Source: Streptomyces antioxidans (lineage in GTDB: Bacteria > Actinomycetota > Actinomycetes > Streptomycetales > Streptomycetaceae). Taken from it: a stretch of DNA of 64,000 bases. The position numbers were made by a program, and so were the translations under genes. Shown here one piece after another: positions 1 through 7,854 of the stretch (the stretch's first letter is position 1; each line of letters opens with the position of its first letter). The notes beneath the pieces are model-generated. The model was not told the origin of the DNA. It saw only the letters and a program-made list of their open reading frames with translations, and did no database searches. The stretch covers positions 1 to 64,000 of the forward strand of contig NZ_LAKD02000030.1 in assembly GCF_000968685.2 (NCBI RefSeq), given 5' to 3'.

Positions 1-260
1 GGCCAACCCAGACATCGGACTCATTCATCTAGGCCCTGGCCGCCGCGGCGCGCCCCCCCGGGGCCCCGCGGCGCGGCAGGGACCGCCCGGGGCCACAGGC
101 CCCGGGGCCCGGCCTGGTGGCCACGCGGCTAGGTCTGGTGCCCACTGGCCCGTGACTTCGTGACCCGGTGGCCGGTGACCCGTGCCCTCGTGGCCAGTGC
201 CCCGTGGCTCGTGGCCCCGTGCCCCCGTGCCCGTGGCTCTTTGGCTGGGGCCGCGGGGGT

Positions 261-279
261 CCAGGGGCGGAGCCCCTGG
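261..279. repeat. GC-rich intergenic hairpin
   Basis: A perfect inverted repeat with 8-bp arms (CCAGGGGC and its complement) and a GGA loop lies 72 bases before the MFS gene. There is no T-tract, so it is either a terminator for a gene left of the window or one of the common palindromic intergenic elements of Streptomyces. The surrounding first 350 bases are low-complexity G/C-rich sequence in which I see no convincing gene. Confidence 0.5.
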
Positions 280-350
280 TTACGGGAAGGGGCGGGGAGG
301 GGAAAGGCACCGGCGTTGTACCCACAAGGGCACAGCTGTTCGCTAAGGGC

Positions 351-1610
351 ATGTCCAACGGCACGGAACTCACCGCTCCGGCAGGCACGTCCAGGTCACC
401 GCGAGGGGCGCGCCCGCCGCTCAGAGCCCGGCTCGGGGCCCGGCTCGGGGCCTGCGCCGGGTCCCGGCGAGGGGCCTGGCCTGCCGTCGTCGCCGTCGCG
501 GTAGGCACCTTCGCGGTGGTCACCACCGAAATGCTGCCAGTCGGCCTGCTCCCCTCGATCGGCTCCGCGCTAGCGGTCTCGGACGGCACGGCCGGGCTCG
601 CCATGACCGTGCCCGGCCTGGTCGCCGCGCCCGCCGCCCCCCTGCTCACCGTCACCGTCGGCCGCTGCGACCGGCGGCCGGTGCTGTGCGGTCTGATGGG
701 ACTGCTGGCCGTCGCCAATCTGCTGTCCGCGCTCGCGCCCGGCTTCCCCGTCCTGCTGTTCGCCCGGGTGCTGGTCGGGGTGAGCATCGGCGGGGTGTGG
801 TCCATCGCGGGCGGCCTCGCGGTGCGGCTGGTGCCCGAGCGATCGGCGGGCCGCGCCACCACGCTGATCTTCAGCGGTATCGCCGTGGCCTCGGTGCTCG
901 GGGTGCCGACCGGGACGCTCATCGGCGATCTGGTCCACTGGCGGATCGCGTTCGCCGCCTTCGCCGCCCTGTCGCTGGCCGTGGCCGCCGCCATGGCCGT
1001 CACCCTGCCGCCGCTGCCCGCCACCGGCGCCATCCGGCTGCGCGAGGTGCCGGGGCTGTTCCGCAACGTCCGGCTGCGGACCGGCCTCGTCACCACCCTG
1101 CTGCTGGTCACCGGCCACTTCGGTGCGTACACCTACGTCCGCCCGGTGCTCGAGGAGGTCGCCGGGGCCGGGACTGGCCTGATCAGCGCCCTGCTGTTGG
1201 CGTACGGCGTGGCGGGCGTCGCCGGGAACTTCCTGGCAGGCACCACCACCCACGGCGATCCGCGCCGCACCCTCATGGTCATCTTCACCCTGCTGGCGGC
1301 GGCCGAGCTGCTGGTCCCGGTCGCCGGGGCCACGGCGGCGGGGGCGGCCGTACTGCTGCTGGTGTGGGGCCTGGCGTACGGCGGGGTGTCGGTGACCTGT
1401 CAGACCTGGGTGCTGCACGCGGCGCCGGACGCGCGGGAGGCGGCGTCGGCGCTGTACGTCGGCGTCTTCAACGTGGCGATATCGCTGGGAGCGCTGCTCG
1501 GCGGCCGGGCGGCGGACGGGATCGCGGTCCCCAGCGTGATGTGGTTCGGGGGCGCGCTGGTGGTCCTCGCCCTGGCGAACGTGGTGCTGTCCGGCAGACG
1601 GAGGCGATGA
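351..1610 (+). CDS. MFS efflux transporter, 12-TM (DHA1 type)
   Basis: This 419-residue integral membrane protein looks like a drug/proton or sugar-efflux antiporter of the major facilitator superfamily. The first membrane segment begins near residue 43 and carries the TTEMLPVGLLP signature typical of the arabinose-efflux/chloramphenicol-resistance branch. Further hydrophobic segments follow in a regular 12-helix pattern, including a GVSIGGVWSIAGGLA segment in the N-terminal half. The ATG at 351 was chosen because the upstream in-frame extension is low-complexity and has no membrane or family character. The N-terminal 40 residues are Arg/Ala-rich and cytoplasmic. The substrate cannot be read from sequence. 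The gene stands alone; the small protein at 1715 is not tightly coupled. Confidence 0.8.
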   Translation: MSNGTELTAPAGTSRSPRGARPPLRARLGARLGACAGSRRGAWPAVVAVAVGTFAVVTTEMLPVGLLPSIGSALAVSDGTAGLAMTVPGLVAAPAAPLLTVTVGRCDRRPVLCGLMGLLAVANLLSALAPGFPVLLFARVLVGVSIGGVWSIAGGLAVRLVPERSAGRATTLIFSGIAVASVLGVPTGTLIGDLVHWRIAFAAFAALSLAVAAAMAVTLPPLPATGAIRLREVPGLFRNVRLRTGLVTTLLLVTGHFGAYTYVRPVLEEVAGAGTGLISALLLAYGVAGVAGNFLAGTTTHGDPRRTLMVIFTLLAAAELLVPVAGATAAGAAVLLLVWGLAYGGVSVTCQTWVLHAAPDAREAASALYVGVFNVAISLGALLGGRAADGIAVPSVMWFGGALVVLALANVVLSGRRRR

Positions 1611-1714
1611 GGCCAGGGGAAGTACGGAGGCCACGAGAGCCACGTCAGGCCATGTGGACCCGGCGATCAGGTGAGACCCTGAAACCAGGGGACTCGTCGG
1701 CGGGAGTGGGTCCG

Positions 1715-1969
1715 ATGGCAGTGAGCATGCACGTGGTCTGGAGCAAGTGCGAGCCGGGACGCGTCATCTACGAGACGCATTCGATCGAGACGGTCACCGA
1801 CGGCTCGGGCGTCCACGCGACCGTCGACAGCCATACGTACGAGATCTCCCTCCGCAGCCGTGCCCAGGCGGAGTCCATCGCGGACGAGGAGGGCTTTGAG
1901 CTGTACCGCAAGGGCGAGGCGTGGGAGAGCCTCCCCGAGGAGGAGGGGCTGTCAGAGGAGGACGAATGA
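1715..1969 (+). CDS. Small acidic hypothetical protein
   Basis: An 84-residue soluble protein with no signal peptide or membrane segment. The sequence alternates hydrophobic and polar residues (VVWSKCEPGRVIYETHS) and ends in a strongly acidic tail (EEEGLSEEDE), suggesting a small beta-rich domain. I do not recognise a family. The ATG at 1715 and a second in-frame ATG at 1727 are both possible. It lies about 100 bases downstream of the MFS gene and is not overlapped, so co-transcription is only possible. Reading frame, codon use and length support a real gene, but the function is unknown. Confidence 0.55.
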   Translation: MAVSMHVVWSKCEPGRVIYETHSIETVTDGSGVHATVDSHTYEISLRSRAQAESIADEEGFELYRKGEAWESLPEEEGLSEEDE

Positions 1970-2078
1970 GTAAGGGGCAGCGCCCATGGACGCCGCCCCT
2001 TACCTACTGCCCCTTACGTCACTACCTGCTGCCTCTTACGTCACGCCCTCCCGGAGCCTTGCCGCTGAGCGCTGGGGC

Positions 2079-2690
2079 TCACTCCTCGCCGTCGCCGTGC
2101 CCCAGCAGGAAGTCCACGTCCCGCCGCTCGGTGCCCGCCGCGCCGCCGACCGTGATCTGGCGGGTCGCCGGGGCGTGGCCGCTGCCCACCACCGTGCAGT
2201 GGTCGCCGGTGAGCGCCACGAAGCCGAAGGACCCGTCCGCACCGGTGATGACCTGGCCGACCACGTCCCCGGAGGCGTCCAGCAGCTCGGCGCCCGCGCG
2301 CACCGGCTCACCGGCGGTGAGCTGGGTGGCGTACGGCCGGTGCCCGGCGGCGGCCACGGTCAGCGTGTCCCCGGGGCCAGCGCAGGCAGCGGGAAATCGC
2401 CCTTCTCGTCGGCGGCCACTGCCCCCGCGACCTCACCCTCGGGCCCGGTCGCGGTGGCGGTCGCACCGGCCAGCGGCTCCCCGCCGACGGCCCGTACGGA
2501 CCCGGTCAGCCCGCCCCCGCCGCCCCCGCCTGACAGCCGGGGCGTCGGCGAACGGGGCGTCGGCGAACGGGGTGTCGCCGGGGCCGAGGACCCGGCCGTG
2601 CCCTCGGTGACCGTAGAGGCGGGAGCGGCAACGGCAGCCGGAACGCCCGCAGGACCGCCCACGGAACCGGAAGCGCGCCCTTGGTCAGGT
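2079..2690 (-). pseudogene. Remnant: carboxypeptidase-regulatory-like domains
   Basis: Two minus-strand reading frames that abut near 2358 together spell two tandem Ig-like repeats of the carboxypeptidase regulatory-like (CarboxypepD_reg) type: LTGSVRAVGGEPLAGATATATGP and ADGSFGFVALTGDHCTVVGSG are characteristic. A deletion of a few bases around 2358-2372, where the first repeat should continue APGTYTLTVAAAGH, shifts the frame. In Streptomyces such tandem domains often form the C-terminus of DHA2-type MFS transporters; here a Pro/Ala/Ser-rich linker is kept but the membrane part is absent, because the frame runs into the 3' end of the neighbouring acetyltransferase. I infer a truncated and frameshifted gene tail. 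A functional small two-part protein is unlikely. Confidence 0.6.
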
Positions 2691-3194
2691 GATGGTCGGG
2701 CTGCGGCGTTCGATGAGGACGACGTCGCGCCAGGTGCCATGGTGGCGACCAATGCGTTCGCGGGTGCCGATGACGCGGAAGCCTGCCTGCTGGTGGAGGC
2801 GGAGGCTGGCGGTGTTCTCGGGGAAGATGCCGGACTGGATGGTCCAGATCCCTGCCGCTTCGGTCGACGCGATCAGCGCCTTGAGGAGGGCGTCCCCGGC
2901 TCCTCGCCGGCGGGTTTCGGGGTGAACGTAGACGGAGTGCTCCACCACGCCCGCGTACGCGCAGCGGTCAGAGACCTCCGCGGTGGCGATCCAGCCGAGG
3001 ACACGCCCGTCGGTGTCGAGCGCGACGTGCCGGTGGCGGGGCAGTTTGGCTGCGTCGAACGCCTCCCAGGTGGGTGCGGTGGTCTCGAAGGTGGCGTTGC
3101 CCTCGTCGATGCCGAGCTGGTAAATCGCCAGCACATCTTGAGCGTGCTCTGCTGTGAGCTCGGTGATCCGGAGGGCGCCGGTGGTCGTGGTCAT
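2685..3194 (-). CDS. arsN1: GNAT N-acetyltransferase, ArsN1/phosphinothricin-type
   Basis: A 169-residue GNAT enzyme of the phosphinothricin acetyltransferase branch. Family signatures are visible: GIDEGNATFET near residue 30, the beta-strand VVEHSVYVHP, and the acetyl-CoA pyrophosphate loop RRRGAGDALLKALI. ArsN1 members of this branch acetylate the organoarsenical antibiotic arsinothricin and often sit in ars operons. Here the ATG overlaps the arsC stop codon (ATGA at 3191-3194), so it is the last gene of arsR-acr3-arsC-arsN1. I assign arsN1 from this context; phosphinothricin/methionine sulfoximine acetylation is the alternative activity. Confidence 0.7.
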   Translation of the reverse strand: MTTTTGALRITELTAEHAQDVLAIYQLGIDEGNATFETTAPTWEAFDAAKLPRHRHVALDTDGRVLGWIATAEVSDRCAYAGVVEHSVYVHPETRRRGAGDALLKALIASTEAAGIWTIQSGIFPENTASLRLHQQAGFRVIGTRERIGRHHGTWRDVVLIERRSPTIT

Positions 3195-3610
3195 GCGGTG
3201 GTACCTGGGGTGAGTTCGTTGATCAGGTTCTGGACGCGGGCGCGGATGTCGTCGCGGATGGGTCGCACCGCCGCTACTCCTTGTCCGGCTGGGTCGTCGA
3301 GCTTCCAGTCGAGGTAGATCTTGCCGGGGAAGACGGGACAGGCATCGCCGCAGCCCATGGTGATGACCACATCCGATGTCTGAACGGCCTCGGTGGTGAG
3401 GACCTTGGGGGTTTCGGCGGCGATGTCGATATCGGCCTCGGCCATCGCCTCGACCACGGCGGGGTTGACGGTGTCGGCGGGGGCGGATCCGGCGGAGCGG
3501 ACCTCGATGTGGTCGTCGGCGAAGTGGGTGAGAAAGGCGGCGGCCATCTGCGAGCGGCCCGCGTTGTGGAGGCAGACGAACAGCACCGAGGGCTTGCGGA
3601 CATCAGACAC
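3191..3610 (-). CDS. arsC: Arsenate reductase, LMW-phosphatase fold
   Basis: A 139-residue cytoplasmic reductase that converts arsenate to arsenite for export by the adjacent Acr3. The low-molecular-weight phosphatase P-loop is present as C13-LHNAG-R19-S near the N-terminus, with redox cysteines C87 and C91 in MGCGDACP and a conserved DDP motif at about residues 105-107. This arrangement fits thioredoxin- or mycothiol-coupled ArsC enzymes of actinobacteria. The start is a GTG at 3610 that overlaps the 3' end of acr3 by 8 bases, and the stop overlaps arsN1 by ATGA, so expression is translationally coupled. All expected catalytic residues are present. Confidence 0.9.
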   Translation of the reverse strand: MSDVRKPSVLFVCLHNAGRSQMAAAFLTHFADDHIEVRSAGSAPADTVNPAVVEAMAEADIDIAAETPKVLTTEAVQTSDVVITMGCGDACPVFPGKIYLDWKLDDPAGQGVAAVRPIRDDIRARVQNLINELTPGTTA

Positions 3611-4709
3611 GGGCGGAACCTTCCGGAGCGGTGGCTGGCTGAACGGCGGGGGCGGGGAAGAAGCGCCGAGCGGCCAGGGCGACGTGGACCAGGCCGATCA
3701 GCACGGGGACTTCGATCAGCGGGCCGGCGACTCCGGCCAGGGCCTGTCCCGAGGAGGCGCCGAAGGTGGCGACCGCGACGGCGATGGCGAGTTCGAAGTT
3801 GTTGCCCGCCGCGGTGAAGGCGAGCGTGGCCGCCCGCGGGTAGTCCAGGCCGACCGCGCGTCCCAGCGCCATGGATCCGGCCCACATCACGGCGAAGTAC
3901 ACCAGCAGCGGCAGCGCGATGCGCGCCACGTCGACGGGGCGGGAGGTGATCGCGTCTCCCTGGAGGGCGAAGAGCAGGACGATGGTGAATAGCAGCCCGT
4001 ACAGGGCGAACGGTCCGATGCGCGGGATGAGCGTCGTCTCGTACCAGGCCCGCCCCTTGGTCTTCTCGCCCAGGTGGCGGGTGAGGAACCCGGCCGCCAG
4101 GGGGATGCCGAGGAAGATCAGGACGCTGCGGGCGATCTCCCACACGCTGATGTCGAGTCCGGTCTGTTCCAGGCCGAGCCAGCCGGGCAGGACGCTGAGG
4201 TAGAACCAGCCGAGCGCGGAGAAGGCGATCACCTGGAAGACGCTGTTGAGGGCCACCAGGACGGCGGCGGCTTCGCGGTGGCCGCAGGCGAGGTCGTTCC
4301 AGATGATGACCATGGTGATGCAGCGGGTCAGGCCGACGATGATCAGGCCGGTGCGGTACTGCGGCAGGTCGGGCAGGAAGAGCCAGGCCAGGGCGAACAT
4401 GACCGCCGGTCCGGCGATCCAGTTCACGGCCAGGGAGGGGATGAGCAGGCGGCGGTCGCGGGTGACGGTGTCCAGGCGGTCGTAGCGGACCTTGGCGAGG
4501 ACCGGGTACATCATCACCAGCAGGCCGAGCGCGATCGGCAGGGAGACGCCGGTGACGGTCACCTCAGCCAGCGCATCTCCCAGGCCGGGGATGAGCCGTT
4601 CCAGGCCGAGACCGGCGGCCATCGCGATCAGAACCCACGCCGCCAGGAACCGGTCCAGGAACGACAACCGGGCTGCCACCGGCCCGGTCTGCGGTGCTTC
4701 GGCGGTCAC
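3603..4709 (-). CDS. acr3: Arsenite efflux permease, ACR3 family
   Basis: A 368-residue, ten-helix arsenite/proton antiporter. Acr3 hallmarks are clear: the conserved cysteine C130 in LTRCITMVIIWNDLA in the fourth helix, and NNFELAIAVA in the late helix bearing the conserved glutamate. The GTG at 4709 was chosen because it overlaps the arsR stop as GTGA, giving translational coupling; the longer open frame upstream is simply arsR read out of phase. It exports the arsenite made by ArsC. Length and topology are normal for the family. Confidence 0.9.
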   Translation of the reverse strand: MTAEAPQTGPVAARLSFLDRFLAAWVLIAMAAGLGLERLIPGLGDALAEVTVTGVSLPIALGLLVMMYPVLAKVRYDRLDTVTRDRRLLIPSLAVNWIAGPAVMFALAWLFLPDLPQYRTGLIIVGLTRCITMVIIWNDLACGHREAAAVLVALNSVFQVIAFSALGWFYLSVLPGWLGLEQTGLDISVWEIARSVLIFLGIPLAAGFLTRHLGEKTKGRAWYETTLIPRIGPFALYGLLFTIVLLFALQGDAITSRPVDVARIALPLLVYFAVMWAGSMALGRAVGLDYPRAATLAFTAAGNNFELAIAVAVATFGASSGQALAGVAGPLIEVPVLIGLVHVALAARRFFPAPAVQPATAPEGSARV

Positions 4710-5023
4710 GAGGCCGCCCCGGCGGCGGTCTTCCCGGTCCGCTCGGGGAGCGGTGTCCCTGCCGGACGGGTGAGGATCCCGGCGAGCCTGTCGGTCATCT
4801 CCGGCAGTAGCCAGTAGTACACCCACGTCCCCCGGCGCTCGCAGTCGATCAGCCCGGCCTGCCGCAGCAGCTTCAGGTGGTGGGAGATCGTCGGCTGCGA
4901 CAGGTCGAAGGCGGGGGTCAGGTCACACACGCACACCTCGCCCCCGGCCCGGGAGGCGATCATCGACAGCAGCCGCAGCCGGATCGGGTCGCCCAGGGCC
5001 TTGAACACCTTCGCCAGCTCCAC
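4706..5023 (-). CDS. arsR: ArsR-family metalloregulator, 5' end lost
   Basis: A 105-residue winged-helix repressor. The metal-binding CVCDL motif sits in the alpha-3 region (ExCxCDLTPAFDLSQPTISHHLKLLRQAG), followed by the wing ERRGTWVYYWL. Normally it represses the ars operon and is released by As(III)/Sb(III). The usable start is GTG 5023, but the minus-strand frame stays open and reads ALLTAPLDEDQAVELAK, which is native ArsR sequence, up to about 5057. There it runs abruptly into a convincing arsI coding sequence on the other strand. The natural start codon and promoter are therefore missing. The DNA-binding and metal-binding parts are intact, so a shortened protein could still function if transcribed from elsewhere. 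Confidence 0.8.
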   Translation of the reverse strand: MELAKVFKALGDPIRLRLLSMIASRAGGEVCVCDLTPAFDLSQPTISHHLKLLRQAGLIDCERRGTWVYYWLLPEMTDRLAGILTRPAGTPLPERTGKTAAGAAS

Positions 5024-5055
5024 CGCTTGGTCCTCGTCCAGCGGGGCGGTCAGCA

Positions 5056-5286
5056 GGGCTCGCCACGTTCGAGGAGAACGACACCTCGTGCTGCTACGCG
5101 CTCCAGGACAAGGTCTGGGTCCACGGCCCCGGCGGGGAGCCCTGGGAGGTCTACACCGTCAAGGCCGACACCGAGCAGATGGGCCAGAGCCCTGCCCTCG
5201 AGAACGGCCCTGGCGGCTGTTGTGGCGGGCAGGACGACGGCGGCAAGCCTGACGCGGTCGGTGCGGGCTGTGGGTGTGGGGCCTGA
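5056..5286 (+). pseudogene. arsI/cadI 3' fragment (C-As lyase family)
   Basis: The + strand frame from about 5056 to the TGA at 5284-5286 encodes the C-terminal half of an ArsI/CadI dioxygenase of the vicinal oxygen chelate fold. It has the diagnostic EENDTSCCYALQDKVWV stretch with the vicinal cysteine pair, then GEPWEVYTVKAD and a Cys-rich tail (CCGGQDD, GCGCGA). ArsI cleaves the carbon-arsenic bond of trivalent organoarsenicals. The N-terminal half is gone and no start codon or ribosome site precedes the fragment. Its truncated end meets the truncated 5' end of arsR head-to-head, so one deletion probably removed the shared divergent promoter and both gene starts. Confidence 0.75.
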
Positions 5287-5379
5287 GGAGTGGACCTCGG
5301 CCGATCCTCAAGACCGTCCTCCAGCGTCCGGACCGCATCGCCCTCCGCATCGCCCTCCGGAGCGACCCCGCGGTCCGCG

Positions 5380-6110
5380 ACATCCACACCCCGGTAGCCG
5401 AGAAGGAGCTCCAGCAGCAGCATCGCCGCCTCCACCGAGGCGTCCGACGCTGGTGTCAGACGGAAGGCGACCAGCGAATGCGTGTGCTTGACCAGCAGCG
5501 GAGTCATATCCAGGACCACGACCTGACCAGGGCGCGAGATCACCACCTTCGGCCTGCCAGTCTCCACCGCCGCGGCCGACCGCACATAGCGCCGCCGGAC
5601 CCCTTGCGGCCCGAACCACTCCTTCCAGACCTTCGACAACGTCGTGTGGCGCGGCACCCGCACGTCCCCAGATCGGTCGCGAGGCGACGATGCCACGGCA
5701 AATGGACGAGATGAGCCCGAGCAGCCGCCGCAAGCGTGGTGGTCTCCACCCATTCCTCCAGGCGGCGGGGTCGGGTCACGTACGCCCTCCAGGAGCTCGG
5801 CCCGCAGACCCAGCCGGTCAGTCAGCGCTCGTCGGCGAGCGGACAACGCATCTGGGCCCGTCAACACCCGACGACGCCAGCCGGTGACCACGGTGTACCT
5901 CCACCCCACAGCCGCTGCTGCCCGCTCGGCCGCAGCAAACCGAAGCACCATCCCGTTCCTTGATCAGATGAGCGGGCCGGACATCCAGCAGCCAGCCCGA
6001 CTCTCCCGCGACGACCAGGAAATCGTTTAGCCCACAGATGTGCGACCACACCGGCCCAAGCTTGTCCCCACAGGTGCTGGCTGACGGTCCCATGGCCCCA
6101 GCACAGCGCT
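5380..6110 (-). pseudogene. Decayed Tn7-like TnsA/TnsB transposition genes
   Basis: Minus-strand fragments in three frames read in order as a TnsA-like endonuclease and then a TnsB/Mu-type transposase. First comes FLVVAGESGWLLDVRPAHLI (about 5935-6040), then, after a frameshift near 5950, FAAAERAAAAVGWRYTVVTG and the TnsA C-terminus. Another frame gives EEWVETTTLAAAARAHLVHL (about 5660-5760), and finally HTTLSKVWKEWFGP, YVRSAAAVETG and PGQVVVLDMTP, the start of the integrase core (about 5450-5640). At least two frameshifts and missing core sequence make this non-functional. The family call rests on recalled similarity to actinobacterial TnsAB proteins. Downstream, 5287-5380, nothing recognisable remains. 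Confidence 0.5.
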
Positions 6111-6181
6111 CACGAACCACGAGGCTGTCGACTTCGCCCGTATGGGGGCCGGACCCGCCACGCCGACGCTACCCCGCCCGC

Positions 6182-6225
6182 CAACTACAACGCTCAGTCA
6201 CGCAAACTACGGCGCTCAGTCACGC
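6182..6225. repeat. Two tandem 22-bp repeats, possible TnsB-site array
   Basis: Units 6182-6203 and 6204-6225 share the core CGCTCAGTCACGC at the same phase and match at about 19 of 22 positions. A 22-bp period is what TnsB-binding sites show at Tn7 ends. The array sits immediately upstream of the decayed tnsA-like frame, where a transposon end would be expected, and it overlaps the last codons and stop of the MFS gene (6216-6218). Interpretation as a transposon end is inference. Confidence 0.45.
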
Positions 6226-7733
6226 GAATCGCCCCCCGGAGCCGACGTGGCGTCGGGCCCCGAGCCCGCCGTCCACCCCGCACCCCGCTCAGCACCCCGC
6301 CGCCCGGGCAAGCAGAGGGCGATCAGCAGACCGCCGACCGAGGCGGCGCACGCCACCAGGAACGAGACCTTGAACCCGTCCTTGCCCGGCAGCGTCACCC
6401 CACCGAAGTCGATGGTCTGGTGCGCCAGGATCACGCCCACCACCGCGCTGGAGGTGGACATGCCGATGGACCGCATGAGGGTGTTGAGCCCGTTCGCCGC
6501 ACCCGTCTCGGAGGCGGGGACGGCGCTGACGATCAGGGTGGGCATCGCCGAGTACGAGATGCCGATGCCGACGCCGAGCGCGGTGGACAGCACCACGATC
6601 TGCCAGATGTGGTCGATCATGACGAGCCCCGCCCCGTACGTCGCGCCGATCACGAGGATCCCGAGGACCAGCGAGACCTTCGGCCCGCGCGCGGCGTTGA
6701 TCCGCGCGGACAGCGGGGAGACCAGCATCATCGAGACACCCATGGGGGCGAAGTAGAGCCCGGCCATGACCATCGACTGGCCCAGGCCGTATCCGGTGGC
6801 CTTCGGCAGCTGCAGCAGCTGCGGCAGGATCAGCGACATCGCGTAGAACGAGAAGCCGACCATGATCGAGGTGAGGTTGGTCAGCAGCACCTGGCGCCGG
6901 GCCGTGGTCCGCAGATCGACCAGCGGCTTGGCGGTACGCAGCTCGAAGACGCCCCAGAGCAGCAGGATCACGATGGACGCGCCGAACAGCCCGAGCGTGG
7001 TGCCGCTCGTCCACCCCCAGTCGCCGCCCTTGGTGATGGGCAGCAGCAGACAGACGAGACCGGCGGTCAGCCCGAGCGCGCCGATGGCGTCGAAGCGGCT
7101 GGGGGTGCGGACGGAGGACTCAGGGACGACGGCGAGCACGAGGGCGATGGAGATCGCGCCGAGCCCCGCGGCCCCGTAGAAGAGCACATGCCAGTTGGTG
7201 TGCTGCGCCACGAACGCGGCGGCGGGCAGCCCCAGCGCGCCGCCGATGCCGAGCGACGAGCTCATCAGGGCCATCGCCGAGCCGAGCTTGTGCGGCGGAA
7301 GCTCGTCCCGCATGACGCTGATGCCGAGCGGGATGGCCCCCATGGCCCCGCCCTGGATGGCCCGGCCGATCACCATCACCACAAGGTCGGAGGTGACGGC
7401 GCAGGTCAGCGAGCCGATGACCATCAGTGCCAGTGCGACCATCAGCATCCGGCGCTTGCCGAACATGTCTCCGAGCCGCCCCATGACGGGGGTGGAGACG
7501 GCACCGGCGAGGAGGGTGGCGGTGACCACCCAGGATGCGTTGGAGCTGGTGGTGTGCAGCAGCTGGGGCAACTCGGCGACCAGCGGAACGACCAGCGTCT
7601 GCATCACGGACACGGCGATGCCGCAGAACGCGAGCACCGCCACGAGGCCGCCGCCGACCTCCCGCGGGAGCGGCGTGCCGGAGGGCGTGGCGCTCAGAGG
7701 TTCCGCGACGCGAGGTGGGGCTGACCGGGGCAT
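6216..7733 (-). CDS. MFS efflux transporter, 14-TM (DHA2, EmrB/QacA type)
   Basis: A 505-residue drug/proton antiporter of the DHA2 family with 14 predicted helices. Motif A is visible as GRLGDMFGKRR after the second helix, the antiporter motif C as SSSLGIGGALGLPAAAFVAQ in helix 5, and conserved DLRTTARRQVL between helices. It is divergent from the MarR gene at 7855 with an operator between them, so it is probably the MarR-controlled efflux pump. The C-terminal tail (Gly/Ala/Ser-rich, ending DSRD) runs into the 22-bp repeat array, so the last residues may come from an insertion junction. Substrate unknown. Confidence 0.85.
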   Translation of the reverse strand: MPRSAPPRVAEPLSATPSGTPLPREVGGGLVAVLAFCGIAVSVMQTLVVPLVAELPQLLHTTSSNASWVVTATLLAGAVSTPVMGRLGDMFGKRRMLMVALALMVIGSLTCAVTSDLVVMVIGRAIQGGAMGAIPLGISVMRDELPPHKLGSAMALMSSSLGIGGALGLPAAAFVAQHTNWHVLFYGAAGLGAISIALVLAVVPESSVRTPSRFDAIGALGLTAGLVCLLLPITKGGDWGWTSGTTLGLFGASIVILLLWGVFELRTAKPLVDLRTTARRQVLLTNLTSIMVGFSFYAMSLILPQLLQLPKATGYGLGQSMVMAGLYFAPMGVSMMLVSPLSARINAARGPKVSLVLGILVIGATYGAGLVMIDHIWQIVVLSTALGVGIGISYSAMPTLIVSAVPASETGAANGLNTLMRSIGMSTSSAVVGVILAHQTIDFGGVTLPGKDGFKVSFLVACAASVGGLLIALCLPGRRGAERGAGWTAGSGPDATSAPGGDSRD

Positions 7734-7784
7734 GCGAATGCCGCCTCCAAAGAAGGTTCAGGAAATTGATGGACGCATGAGAGA

Positions 7785-7817
7785 TGTGCATCCTACACAG
7801 GGTGTGTATCGTGCACA
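7785..7817. promoter_or_regulatory. MarR-type operator between divergent genes
   Basis: Two 15-bp arms, TGTGCATCCTACACA (7785-7799) and TGTGTATCGTGCACA (7803-7817), are inverted around a 3-base centre and match at 12 of 15 positions (TGTGCA...TACACA). The element lies midway between the MFS start (7733) and the MarR start (7855). It probably binds the MarR protein and controls both promoters. Confidence 0.7.
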
Positions 7818-7854
7818 CTTCCATTGAGGGGTACGGGGGAGGCGAGGAGGAATC

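Noticed and set aside
570..1643. Long minus-strand frame antisense to the MFS gene
   Set aside because: Its Arg/Gln/Gly/His-rich sequence is the typical shadow of a high-GC gene, while the + strand encodes a clear MFS protein.
6420..7724. 434-codon + strand frame opposite the DHA2 transporter
   Set aside because: The His/Asp/Gly-rich low-complexity sequence is a shadow; the minus strand has motifs A and C of MFS transporters.
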